From positions 26,390,336-26,454,335 of the forward strand of contig NW_022881614.1 in NCBI RefSeq assembly GCF_003369915.1: a stretch of 64,000 nt of DNA, in the 5' to 3' direction. Under the pieces are notes generated by a model that made no database searches, was not told where the DNA came from, and saw nothing but the letters and a program-made list of their open reading frames with translations. The DNA comes from Drosophila miranda (lineage: Eukaryota > Arthropoda > Insecta > Diptera > Drosophilidae). Shown piece by piece: positions 11,630 through 22,703 of the stretch; positions within the stretch are counted from its first letter, which is position 1, and every line of letters starts with the position of its first letter. The position numbers were made by a program, and so were the translations under genes.

Positions 11630-13795
11630 GAGAGAGAGAGGGAAAATCAACAAGCGAAGTGAAACGAAGCGAATTTTCAATTTCATTGTCTAAATAAAGC
11701 CGTAAGATATCTTCCAGCTGGAAAATTGAGTTTTCCTCTACCTCTACTCCCATCTTCCTCTCTCCCCCGTTGCTATACCCCTCTGGAGGCCAAAGTTGCA
11801 AGTTGCATGTAAATAAATTAGGGCCTCCTAGCAATTATTGAGGCCTGCCGATTCGAGAAACAGTGGAAACAATGCCTCTCTCTGGCTATCAATTTTCCTA
11901 GGATTGTGGTTACCCCAGGACTCCCCTGTCTGTATCCCTGTCTGTGTGCAGGGCAGAAAAACTTTGGCCATTTCCATGCAAACGGAAACGTATACCAAAA
12001 ACACCCGAATGCAAATGTTTAGCAGGCCACTTGGATACTTTGAATCCGCTTGGAGCCAGGACCATCACAATGCAAAAATTTCCAAATGAAAGGCAGAGAA
12101 TGAGGAGTCCTGGCCAAAGGGTAGAAGGGGAGTGGGGGGAGGCGGGGTGGAAAAACTCGGTCAACTCTCGAGTCACGCACTTTGGGAACATTGTCAAATC
12201 GACAATTTACTCGTTAGGAAAACTTTTTTTTGTGGAGGGAACAACTTTTGGGAAACATTTTGCGATGCAGCATATTGAAAGCTTCTTGTATTTTGGTTGG
12301 GATTTTGGCCAGGACAGTCGCCCGACAGGATTCCATGTGTGGACACTGCCGTTGTTGGCTGAGAGCCTGTTGTATGATGGCAATACACTCTCAAATGTAA
12401 TTCCTGGCATCAATTATGCTTACAGAGGGAAGGACAACAGGGGGGGGGGGGGGGGTTAGACGGCAGGAGGAGCTGGGAAAACTTTTCTCGTTTTCGGTCA
12501 TGACAACTTTTTGCCTGATGTTTGAGGGAAATGTGGAAACAAGTCGAGAAAGTGCACGGCATCAGGGTCCTCCTCCGCCCCCGCCTGAGTCTTGTTGTTT
12601 ATGCATGAAACGTGCCTGGCAGCCTCTGTTCATCCCCTGTTGCAAGAGCCCACCACCACCACCGTCACCGCCACGGGGCACCCCCCTGTTGCAGTTGAAC
12701 GCACTGACTGACACAATTTGCGCTCATTATGGAAGCTCATTATGGAAGCCTGCCGCTGCTTTTGTTGCATCTCTCCGCGCCGTTGCCTTCTTTCGTTCTG
12801 TTTTCTCTCCCCAAGACTTTTCGCTCGAGTTTTCTTGGCAGCAACTAGTTTTCCCTCCCTCTCTACCCTCTGTCTGCTCGCTTCCTGCCAGTCGGAGCTT
12901 TGTGAAGTTTTTTAAATGCTTTATTGAAACAATTTCCGCTTTATGGAAATTTTCCGCCGGCCCACACTACGCGAGACACACTCGTATATCATTTTCGTTG
13001 TCATATATCAGAATGGTGTCAAGCACACGCCATTTTGGCAAGAGGCTGGACGTGGGAAAGGCGGGGGATGCGGGGAATGCGGGAGTCAAATGCAAATTCG
13101 ATGCGGCATGCAGCAGCAGCAGCTGGAGAAAGCAGAGCCGCGTTTCCTCTTCATTCCATGGCAAAGAGTCGCAGGTGGCCAAAATGGTGGACGAAATGAC
13201 ATCATTTAAATTCATGCATGACCCACATTGCACCTCTCTTCTCCCAGCAGAGTGGGCGGGGGCTGGCGCACAGCTCCTTGGCACTCGTCTCGTCCCCGCA
13301 GCTCGTATTTTATTAACAAAGCAATTTATTGCATAAATACCCATTGCACTCTGCAGGCCACAGTTGCGGCCGCAGCCCCCACCCACCAGCCAGAGGCGCG
13401 CCCCCTAACGAGAGGCAAGTGCAAGTTTCGGGCAAGTTTTGGTCTCCCTCGAAATGAGTTCATTTAGCAGCGAAAACTGCCATGAGCCAAGGAGGGAAGA
13501 GCATGCAACAAATGCTCTGGGCGAGAGGCTGCTTAGTCATGCGGAAAGCAGCCACTCGGCCACTCGTTTGCCGCCTGCCGCTTGCCGCTTGCCCCATTTT
13601 CTGGCTGCTAATTGCGGCATAAATCAAGCGGCAACATAGCGAAAGGGAAAGAGGACCACGCTCTAAATAAACTCGGCCAGAACGAAAGTGTTGCAAGCAT
13701 CCCCCAGCAGGACAAACATTTTTTTGCCACATGCTTTATGGCCACTTCTGGGGCGCCTCCAATGCCGCCACCATCCTCCATGTTCCTCTGTTCCT
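10701..13795. other. Non-coding, probable Syndecan intron with simple repeats
   Basis: I see no gene. The longest open frame (12416-13336, plus) is low in complexity and has no family similarity. Simple repeats include GT at about 11157-11179, a long GA run at 11595-11640 and G at 12440-12455. A 14-base direct repeat, CAGTCGATCAGCTG, occurs at 10750-10763 and 10797-10810, near the presumed 5' end of the upstream LINE. Confidence 0.5.
11595..11640. repeat. GA dinucleotide microsatellite
   Basis: More than twenty GA units with one GTGA interruption. GA/GAGA tracts can bind GAGA factor in flies, but nothing else here suggests a promoter. Confidence 0.85.
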
Positions 13796-15675
13796 TGCCG
13801 TCAATAGTCAGTGTTATAATCATTACCTTTCACAATGTAGTAGTAACTTTCGTAGTGATCCTAAAAAATTCTATTCGTTCGTTAATTCTAAGCGCAAGTC
13901 AAACGTTTTTCCTCCGTCCCTTCATTACCAGAACAAAACAGAAGCTTCTGCTGTTGGTATTGCAAATTTATTCGCTAACTTTTTCCAAACAACGTACTCG
14001 TCTCATATTTACAACGCATCCACTCCGTATCCGTACCAGCTACCTCAAGCTAACAGCATTTTTCTGCCCTTTTTCGAGGAAAGCGTTGTTCTGGAAGGTT
14101 TGTCATCTATGGACATATCGTTTTCTGCGGGTCCAGATAGGTACCAAGTTGCATCTTAAAACACTGTGCCCAGTCCCTTTGCAAACCCTTGACCTTTTTC
14201 TTTAACCTCTCCTTGGAACAGTCTTGTCTCCCAGTAATTTGGAATGAGTCCTACATCATTCCGCTTCACAAAAAAGGTTCAAGATCAAACATTGAAAACT
14301 ATCGTGGTATCGCAAGGCTTTCCGCCATCCCGAAGCTTCTTGAGTTCCTGGTCACCCGGCAACTGCAACATCTTTGTTGCAGCTTGATATCTCCGTCGCA
14401 ACACGGTTTTTTCAGACATCGTTCAACATCGACTAACCTTCTTGAGTTTTCTAACCTAATCCACCGGGGTTTTCAAATTGGTTTGCAGACGGATGTAGTT
14501 TTTACGGACTTCAGCAAGGCATTCGATTCTGTGAACCATGCTCTGCTTATTCAAAAGCTCTTTTTATTAGGGTTCCCAACGAATCTTCTAGATTGGATTT
14601 TGTCCTATCTCTCTAACCGTACTCAACGTGTTTTGTTTTCTAACGTGTTGTCAAATACTGTTAATGTTACTTCAGGTGTGCCACAGGGAAGTCATCTGGG
14701 CCCGCTTTTGTTTATTTTATTTGTGAACGACCTTCCTCAAGTTATAACATACTCTACTACACTAATGTATGCTGATGATGTCAAAATCTGTCTTTCTTAC
14801 TCTGATTGGTATTTGCACACACGCCTTCAACTTGATCTAAGCGAACTACTATTGTGGTGTTCAACTAATCTTCTTTTTCTGAACCTTTCCAAATGCAAAC
14901 TTATGACATTTTACCGTCGCGCTCCTCATTTTGTCTCATATGTTCTAGGAAATCATGTCCTTGAGCGAATTTCGAGTTCAAATGACCTCGGAGTCCTTTT
15001 TGATCATAAGATGTGTTTCAACACCCATATAGCTGCAACTGTAAATAAAGCTAAGGGTGTTTTAGCGTTCATCAAGCGTTGGTCCAAGGAGTTTGACGAC
15101 CCGTACGTTACGAAACAACTGTACATCTCGTTAGTACGTGCTTTATTGGAGTATTGTTCTTGTGTGTGGAGCCCGCAGTATAAAGAGCAGCAGGCTGTTA
15201 TTGAATCCGTGCAAAAGCAATTTTTAATTTTTGCCCTTCGGAACTTTAACTGGGACTCGGGTAGAATCTTGCCACCCTACCGGTCTAGGCTAAATCTTAT
15301 TGACCTGCCGTCGTTGCACCATCGCAGAATATGCAATGGCATAATGTTCGTGCACAAGCTCCTTCTTGGACTGTTGACTCCCAAACTCTCTTGGGTCAGA
15401 TTGACTTGGCCGTTCCATCCAGACCTACCCATACGTTTAGGCCTATCCGTCTACCCATATGTAGGTCTAATTATGCTGATCATGAACCTTTTAGGGTTTT
15501 ATGCCATAATTATAACTCCCCCTGTCAAACCCTACCCCCTGAACTGTCTCTTAAACTAATTGCATGCAATATTTATAATCATTTAAATTTAGCTAACTTT
15601 TAACTTATCTTTTTCCGCCTTTAGTAACTAAGTACCATTATTAACAGATAATTTGTTAATTTAATAAATAAATAA
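13796..15675 (+). mobile_element. CR1-like non-LTR retrotransposon, 5'-truncated
   Basis: A plus-strand LINE fragment with no endonuclease or ORF1. It begins inside the linker or RT N-terminus, near SNFRSDPKKFYSFVNSKRK, and ends in a TAATAAATAAATAA-type tail at about 15660-15675 rather than a pure poly(A) tract. The RT sequence and the short TAA-type 3' repeat fit the CR1 group of Drosophila. It is inserted in the presumed Syndecan intron. Confidence 0.7.
13800..15559 (+). pseudogene. CR1-like reverse transcriptase remnant
   Basis: The largest open part (14189-15559) contains ESYIIPLHKKGSRSN, FTDFSKAFDSVNH, TSGVPQGSHLGPLL and the catalytic LMYADDVKI box, followed by thumb and C-terminal sequence with no RNase H. 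The upstream frame (13731-14159) carries the RT N-terminus up to SAGPD and then breaks just before 14160, so at least one indel splits the RT. The C-terminal tail also drifts between frames after about 15400. Confidence 0.7.
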
Positions 15676-15744
15676 GTGGAAGGACACCCTGGAGCAGGAG
15701 CAGGAGAGCAGCTGAAGGATATGCGTGTCTGGCGTTAATGGGAG

Positions 15745-16086
15745 TGCTTGTAGGAGGGCGGATCACCGGAGCGGCTTTCCAGCGACGAGTGGGAAAATAT
15801 CCAAAAGAAGAAGTCAGAGTTGTTCCAATAAATATGTTCCTTGTATTTCGGTATATATGTATGTGGACTGTAGGTGCGCGTATGTGCACGACGACAGCTT
15901 GTAGCGGGGTGGGAAACGTAACTAAAACTAGGCCTTACGATCTATGCTCCATGATGGCTTGAGCGCCGGGTGGATCGTGGGTCGTAAAGTCTCCCGAGCG
16001 CCCCTCCGAGCGCGCGAGAGCGAGTTGAGACCGGAGCGCACGAAGTTGGCACAGTGCGCGGCAATCGTCTGCTGCTGGCCTGAACA
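15745..16086 (-). repeat. 3' LTR of BEL/Pao element
   Basis: 342 bp, starts TGCTTGTAGG and ends GGCCTGAACA on the plus strand. It is 35 bp longer than the other LTR because of extra sequence at about 15957-15993. Confidence 0.9.
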
Positions 16087-16087
16087 T

Positions 16088-16113
16088 CCTCCCCCCCCCC
16101 CCCCCCCCCCCCC
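16088..16113 (-). promoter_or_regulatory. Polypurine tract, expanded to a G homopolymer
   Basis: On the minus strand a run of about 23 G followed by AGGA lies immediately before the 3' LTR, the position of the plus-strand primer. The homopolymer length is unusual for a polypurine tract and may be partly replication slippage or an assembly estimate. Confidence 0.65.
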
Positions 16114-16139
16114 TGCAGGATGCAAAGCCCAATCGGTGT

Positions 16140-17118
16140 CTATGGCTGTGTGCATGCACCGGATACGATCCATCCGAACCCCGTGCTCTGGGCCACAGGA
16201 AGGCCGTCCTCGCGTGCCAGGAACCCGGGATGGATCACTTTCGGGTAGACGTCGGCGCCTAAGACCAGAGAGATGGTGGCTGGTCGATGGAATTGCGCAT
16301 CTGCGAGCTTCAGATCGTCAAATCGAGACCGGATCGTATCGCTCAAAGGTCGGATCGGCGTGCGGATGCGCAAACGGGGCTCGACCTTCAGGATGGCTTC
16401 CAGTCGGAAGTCGCCCGTCTTGGTACGAATGACCGCGGTGCACACCTTCTCGTTGCCGACGCGCGTAGTGGGTATCTTGAAGGCGGAGGCCAATGAGTCG
16501 TCAATGCAGCTCACCGGCGTGCATGGGTCGATGAGCGCGCCCGTTTCGAAATCCTTCGAGCCCGTATCCAGGACCACCAGCGCCGTCGGGAGGATATTGA
16601 GGCTCCTATGTTGTAGAAGGGAGCTTACGGTGGGCGCCGGGGTTCCTACGACGGGGCGGTTCACGGGGTGACGGGGACGGCACTCAGCTTGAGCCGCTGG
16701 ACTCGCAAACGATGAGGTCGTGAGCCGGCGTAGATGGCGGCGGTGCAGCCAGGCCTGGACGGTCTGGGCGACGAGGGCGGCGTCCGGCGTGGGCCGATGT
16801 AGCTGTCGACTGTATTCGCGAGGCTGAGCGGGCTGGACAGCGAGGCGCGGAGATGTGGAGTAGCGTGTGGTGGTTCTTGCCACACACCCCGCACAGCCCT
16901 CCACTGAGGCAGTCCTTCCCGGAGTGCTGGTGCGCCAGGCAGTTGGCGCAGTATTTGTTTCTCAGGACGGCTCGGAGCCTCTTCTCAGGGCTCAGGCGCA
17001 GAAACACATGGCAGGTCCGTAGCGGGTGTATTCCTGAGCAGACTCGGCAACGGTAGGTGCCTCTACCCCGTGGATGCCGGCTCTCCCCGGTGCGGTTGGC
17101 GCGTGAGCGTGGGGCCAT
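16140..17118 (-). pseudogene. Foreign BEL/Pao gag-protease segment between integrase and 3' LTR
   Basis: Downstream of the integrase stop, still inside the LTRs, a second gag C-terminus (16684-17118: TYRCRVCSG, YCANCLAHQHSGKDC, CGVCGKNHHTLLH) and a second protease (in 16140-16904: GALIDPCTPVSCIDD, ISLVLGADVY, FGWIVSG) follow in the same orientation but different frames. The domains are homologous to those of the main polyprotein yet only distantly similar, so this is material from another BEL family, not a tandem duplication. It stops where an RT should begin, close to the polypurine tract. Confidence 0.7.
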
Positions 17119-17203
17119 GTCTGGATACGATGAACTAGGAGGAAGGAAAGTGGTCGAAGAAGTATTAGTAAAGAAACTTGGAGCTTTGGAAGGTACATTC
17201 GCG

Positions 17204-20200
17204 TTATTGTTGGACGGAACTAGGGCGTTCTACTGGGAGGAGAACGACCTTTACAACAGGCCTTTTAAGGACCCCGCGGGCAGTAAGGATATCTACCACA
17301 CGGACTCTGTCGTCAGCGCCGGGATACACGGACTGGACTCTCCCGAGCCGCCATTCATTGGAGGGCAGGTTGTCTTCTTTGACGACAACCATATCCCCAA
17401 CCTGGAGGTTTGGCGTCGGCGTCTGCCACTTAGTGCGCTTGTGGAGCTCTTTGAGGTATTCCTCTTTCCACCGCTGGCAAAACTGTTGGGTGAGCGCCTT
17501 TAAATGCTGCCATCGATTGATTATTGATTTAAGGTCACCCTTTATTTCGGGTTCGGCCGTGGACATCAAGGGTCCCCCGGTAAGGAAGTGCCCGGGAGTA
17601 AGGGCCAGCAACTCAGTTGGATCTGCGGACATCGGCGAGAGCGGCCTGGAATTAAGGCATGCTTCGATCTTTGCGAGAATCGTGGAAAGCTCTTCGAAAG
17701 TGTACTTCCGAGTGGACGTGGCTTTGTAAAAGAGAGTTTTGAAACTCTTCACCCCGGCTTCCCATAGACCTCCCATGTGTGGAGCTCCTGGTGGAATAAA
17801 ACGCCACGAAACCCGGTGATGGCTGTACGCATCAGTTATCGAGCCCTTGAATGCTTCTAGGAAGTCACGGGAAAGCACCTTGGCGGCACCAACGAAAGTT
17901 TTGCCATTGTCGGAGTGAATGCGCTGCGGACACCCTCGTCGTGCGACGAAACGAGCGAAGGCTGCAAGAAATTTCTCGGTCGTGAGATCCGACGTGGGCT
18001 CCAAATGGATCGCCTTCGTGGAAAAACACACGAACACACACACATACCCCTTGGTTATCAGGCACGCTCTGCCTGTGTAATTCCGCATTTCGAAGGGACC
18101 CGCGTAGTCAATTCCGGTGTGCGTGAACGGTCTGGAAAAGGACGTTCGTTCCGTAGGGAGATCACCCATCATTTGGGCTTGCAGCTTCTGTCTGTGGATG
18201 ACGCATACCTTGCAGGAGTTTACCACCCCCTTCATGAGTTTCTGAACCTTGGGAACCCAGAACTTGGATCGGATAAGCCCCACCATTAGTTGGTTCCCGC
18301 CATGAAGAGTTATCCGGTGGGTGAATTGCGCGAGAAGGCAGCGGTACGGCAGAATAATGGGATGTCGTTCGTCGTACTTCAGAAAGGTAGAAGTTGCGAT
18401 ACGGCCACATGCTCTTATGAGCCCATGTTGGTCTAGGAACGGGTTCAAATTCAGGATAGAACTTGACCTTGGCACTGGCCGCTTCTCGCTTAGGCAGTGA
18501 TGCTCTTGGGAGTATTCCCTGCGCTGAGTCTCTAGGATAAGAGTGCGCTCAGCTTCGGTAATGTCTTCGCTTGCAAGGTGGTCCTCTTGTCCGGTGACCA
18601 GCTTCCGGCAGCGTTTTGTGAAGCGAAGGACATAAGCACGGACTCGCAGGGCTCTCTCCAGATTGGAGAACTGATCGAGGAAGTCTTCGGATGGGCTCGG
18701 TGCAAAATGAACCTTCAGAGCACGTTGCTCGAGGGTTATCACGGGATCGTCCCCGCCTTGGGCTGTCCATTGATGCCGGGGCCCTTGCAACCACGCTGGT
18801 CCGTGCCACCAGAGTTGGTTCTCGACGAGCTCCTGTAAGGATACGCCCCTGCTGGCGAGGTCGGCGGGATTTTGTGCGGACGGAACGTGACCCCAATTCT
18901 CGACCCCGGTGGCTTGCGAAATTCTGGTCACTCGGTTGGCCGCGAAGGTAGTCCAGTGGCAAGCAGGCTTTTTCGGCCAGGACAGGACTATAGCGGAATC
19001 TGTCCAGAAGTAACAGGTTGTAGGTGCGCTTGGCATATTTGGCAGGATAGCCGTCGCCATTTCGGACAGCAGCACGGCGCCGCACAGCTCTAACCGGGGG
19101 AGCGATACAGTCTTAACGGGTGCGACTCGTGTTTTCGCGGTAAGCAACTGCACCTTGACCAGGTGGTCAGTCTCGATGCGTACGTAGATCGCCGCACCGT
19201 ACGCCTTTTCGGACGCATCGCAAAATCCGTGATGCTCGACCCTTACAGCTGGTTCGGAGCCAATCCACCTTGGAATGCGGATCTGGTCGAGAGCGGAGTA
19301 GCTCCGCAGAAAACTCTGCCAGCGCTGACGCATCTCGGTCGGAAGATCTTCGTCCCATCCCACTTCTTGCAACCAGATCTCTTGCATGAAGATCTTTGAC
19401 CGGACAATGAAAGGCGCCAACCAGCCCGCAGGGTCGAACAACCTTGCTATCTGGGAAAGCACCGCTCGCTTGGTATTGGATGCCGTAGATGCCAGTTCTG
19501 GCGGAACGAAGAAGAAATCGTCTGTTGTCGCCTTCCAGCGAATTCCGAGAGTCTTGGCTGTGCGTTCTGCCTCGAGTTCAAGGAAGTCGGTGTGAAGGAG
19601 ATGGTCATTCGGAATGGTAGTCAGGATATCCTTGTGGTTGGACGTCTATTTTCTCAGTGGAAACCCGGCAGAACTCAGGGCGGCCTGTAACTCGCGGATA
19701 GCTAGTTGAGCCTCAGTGGGAGAGTCTGCTCCCGCTAGGACGTCGTCGACATACATACAGGACCGAATGATGTGACTGGCTCTTGGGAATCGGGACTGGA
19801 CATCGTCTGCAAGCTGTTGCAACACCCGGATGGCGAGAAAGGGAGCACAATTGACTCCAAAGGTGACAGTTTGCAACTCATAGTCGCGTATCTCGCCCTC
19901 CTTGTTGCGAAACATAATTCGCTGGAAGGGGGTGTGCTTCGGATCTACCCAAAAGTGCCGATACATCTTGGTGATGTCAGCATTGAAGACGTACCGGTAG
20001 TAGCGCCACTTCAGGATCTGAAGGGTTAAGTCGGACTGGAGAACAGGGCCGGGGTACAGAAGGTCATTCAAGCTGATACCGTTAGTCGACGGGCTGGATG
20101 CGTTAAATACAACGCGGACTTTCGTGGTGGTGCTATCAGGCTTGAAGACAGCGTGGTGCGGCAGGTAGTAGGTTGAGGACCCATGAGTCGGAAGAACTTC

Positions 20201-21320
20201 TGTCATGTGTCCAAGGTCTAGGTATTCTTGGATCACGGTGTCGTACTGCTCTTGTAGGGGACTGTTTCTTTTCAAGCGATTTTCGTTTCTTAGGAACTGG
20301 GCCAGCGCGGTTGCCCTTGAACCCCCAACACCTGATCCGAGATGATCTGGGTCGCGAAACGGTAACGTGACGACGTATTTCCCGCTTGGCGTTCTTGACG
20401 TAGTTCGGAGGAAATTTCTTTCGCAGTACGAGTCCGACTCGCTTTCTATTTTAGTAGGAATGTCCTCCACCTCCCAAAACTTTGTGAGGAGTTTGTCTAA
20501 CGGAGTCTCTAGCTCGGTGGAAATTTGCGTGGAGAAGGATGCGACCCTGCCTTGTACCGTGTTTGGCACTGGGCCTGTAAGACCCCATCCGAAAATGGTC
20601 TCCCGTCCGAGGAGAGATCCACAGATGTTCGTCTGTGAGCCGCTCAAGAGGATGGATGGAAGGATGTCGGCACCAATCAGGACATCTATTTGTGAGCTTG
20701 CGTAAAATGTCGGGTCTGCCCATGGCAGGTTCGGCAAGTCTCGCAACGAGTGTTGCGGGTTCGGATGGGAGGGAAGGCTGCCTGATAGTTCCGGCAGGAC
20801 ATAGGCTGTGGCGTCCAAGTGTAAGCCCGGCTTAGTCGAGGAGCGGATGGAAAAATGGCAGAGCTTCTTGGACTGAGCGGATATGGTCTGATTGAGGCCC
20901 GAGACCTGTGCCTGGGCGAGTCGGAATGGCAACTTAATGATCTGGAAGAGGCGTTCCGTAATGAACGTCGCCTCGGAGCCCGGGTCGATTAGAGCGCGGG
21001 CGCGAAAGTTTGTCCCCAAGTGGCAAATATTAATAATAGCCGTGCCCAGGAGTACCGCCCTCTTGCCGGAGTCGAAATAGTTCTGAACGCTAGGCTGAGC
21101 TTCGGCAGGAGTCGGAAGTGGTACGGAGTTGGGCACGGATTGGCTGGAAACTGGAGTGCCACGGTGCAGCAGCGTATGATGCCGGTCTCCACACGTGTTG
21201 CAGTTGTGGGCGCTTTGGCATTCACGAATCTGGTGACCTCTTGCGAAACAGTTTAAGCAAAGCATTTTTTGCTTAATATAGCTGGAGCGAGCATCAGGTC
21301 TCATCTGAAGGAATTGAGGG
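17204..21320 (-). pseudogene. BEL/Pao Gag C-terminus to integrase polyprotein with one in-frame stop
   Basis: Order on the minus strand: gag zinc knuckles (CLNCFARGHQIREC, then CNTCGDRHHTLLH), aspartic protease (ALIDPGSEATF), RT (VFNADITKMYRHFWV, VTFGVNCAPF, catalytic CMYVDDVLAG), RNase H (HGFCDASEKAYGAAIY) and integrase (zinc-binding H/C residues, GIDYAGPF, IHSDNGKTF, HMGGLWEAG). The frame is continuous from the primer-binding site to 17204 except for one TAG at 19646-19648. Gag upstream of the knuckles is absent: the knuckle domain begins within a few codons of the primer-binding site, so a deletion joins the two. The single stop lies between RT and RNase H. Confidence 0.8.
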
Positions 21321-21323
21321 CAT

Positions 21324-21341
21324 ATCCGGCTCGAAGGACCA
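21324..21341 (-). promoter_or_regulatory. Primer-binding site matching tRNA-Tyr
   Basis: Plus-strand ATCCGGCTCGAAGGACCA equals, from memory, the 3' end of Drosophila tRNA-Tyr including CCA (18 of 18). It lies one base inside the 5' LTR, where minus-strand DNA synthesis would be primed. Confidence 0.8.
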
Positions 21342-21342
21342 A

Positions 21343-21649
21343 TGCTTGTAGGAGGGCGGATCACCGGAGCGGCTTTCCAGCGACGAGTGGGAAAATATCC
21401 AAAAGAAGAAGTCAGAGTTGTTCCAATAAATATGTTCCTTGTATTTCGGTATATATGTATGTGGACTGTCGGTGCGCGTATGTGCACGACGACAGCTTGT
21501 AGCGGGGTGGGAAACGTAACTAAAACTAGGCCTTACGATCTATGCTCCATGATGTTCCGAGCGCCCCTCCGAGCGCGCGAGAGCGAGTTGAGACCGGAGC
21601 GCACGAAGTTGGCACAGTGCGCGGCAATCGTCTGCTGCTGGCCTGAACA
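21343..21649 (-). repeat. 5' LTR of BEL/Pao element
   Basis: 307 bp, same termini as the left LTR. One substitution is seen (C here against A near 15870 in the left copy) besides the 35-bp difference. Confidence 0.9.
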
Positions 21650-21654
21650 GGGAG

Positions 21655-22703
21655 GGAAAGAAGATCTTTCGAAAACCATTATAGCCGACATATCATCTCC
21701 ATATTTAAGAACAGAGAAAAAGTCCTTTTATGAAGGCACTCGCTTTGAGCACTCTGTTTTGCCACGCACAAGGACCTTCCCTTGGTAGTCGCCTTGCCCC
21801 CATTCACAGCAATTTATAAGAATGCTATCCCGACAGTCGCCACACCCACCTTTTATCCCTTACGGTTGTTTGGCCCTGCGGCTCGTGTGCTGTCGATTTT
21901 CGGAAAACCCCAACAGAATTAGGGTCTGTTTTCCCGCACCCCCCATGGATGCGATGCGAGAGGATAAAGAGCTGTGGTGGAAAATGTAATTTAAATTCTT
22001 TTTTGTGGGGCAAGCGGGAGGGAAATTCAATTGTTCTCACTCTACAAATCACTCAATTCTGTTTAGCTCGTTCTCATTATGAGTACTCAGGGCCCTGTCT
22101 CGCCTCCTCTCTCTCCCCGCCCTGTCCATTGGGCGGGTCAACAAGTGTCGTTGGAGCTGGCCAAATGCCACGACAAAGCCAGAGCTTTGTAGGGCATTGC
22201 ATAACGCGCGGAGAAATTCAATTAAGTTTCTGTCCTCCGACTCCCGATGTGCCTTTCTATTTTTGGGTCACTGTTTTTATGGCCAGAGCGAGCGGGAAAC
22301 GAAATTAAAGTCAATCAACAAGCCCTGGAGGCTGCTGCTGCGGCTGCGGCTACGGCTGGGGCGGAAAATTGTCAGTCGACTGTCCCCCGACAATTGGCTC
22401 TGGTCACAGTTGCTGTGGCACTTTGGGCCCTGCCTCTACCTCTCGGTGGTCCCGGGGCTCAAATAAACCGCAAAAGCCGTCACAGAGCCGCAGCCAGACA
22501 ATGGCCCATGTGAGTGGCCCTCTCGCAAGCATTCAAGGCACTGGCAGGGCGGTCATTCAAGGACATGCTCGTATTATTCGCCATGAAAAATGCAGCCATT
22601 TGTTGCGCACAAATAATTTTACAAGCACTTGGGAGACCCCCTAAGAAATGTCGCCAAGCCCTGAACTAATTCCCTTTCCGTTGTGTCTCCTTTGTGGTTG
22701 CAG
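21655..22703. other. Probable Syndecan intron
   Basis: No gene seen. It ends in a good 3' splice site (TTTGTGGTTGCAG, 22691-22703) immediately before the Syndecan exon. Confidence 0.65.

Larger units (their letters stand above)
15745..21649 (-). mobile_element. BEL/Pao LTR retrotransposon, composite, 5-bp target duplication
   Basis: Two near-identical LTRs (15745-16086 and 21343-21649, TG...CA ends) bound the element, and GGGAG repeats exactly on both sides (15740-15744 and 21650-21654). Coding is on the minus strand, so the right LTR is the 5' LTR. Next to it is a primer-binding site matching tRNA-Tyr. Next to the left LTR is a G-rich polypurine tract. Internally there is a gag C-terminus, protease, RT, RNase H and integrase. 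After these comes a second gag-protease segment of a different BEL lineage. Most of gag is missing. LTRs differ by one seen substitution and a 35-bp length difference, so insertion looks recent. Confidence 0.9.

Noticed and set aside
12416..13336. A 306-codon plus-strand frame
   Set aside because: Low-complexity intron-like sequence starting in a G homopolymer, without recognisable domain or splice context.
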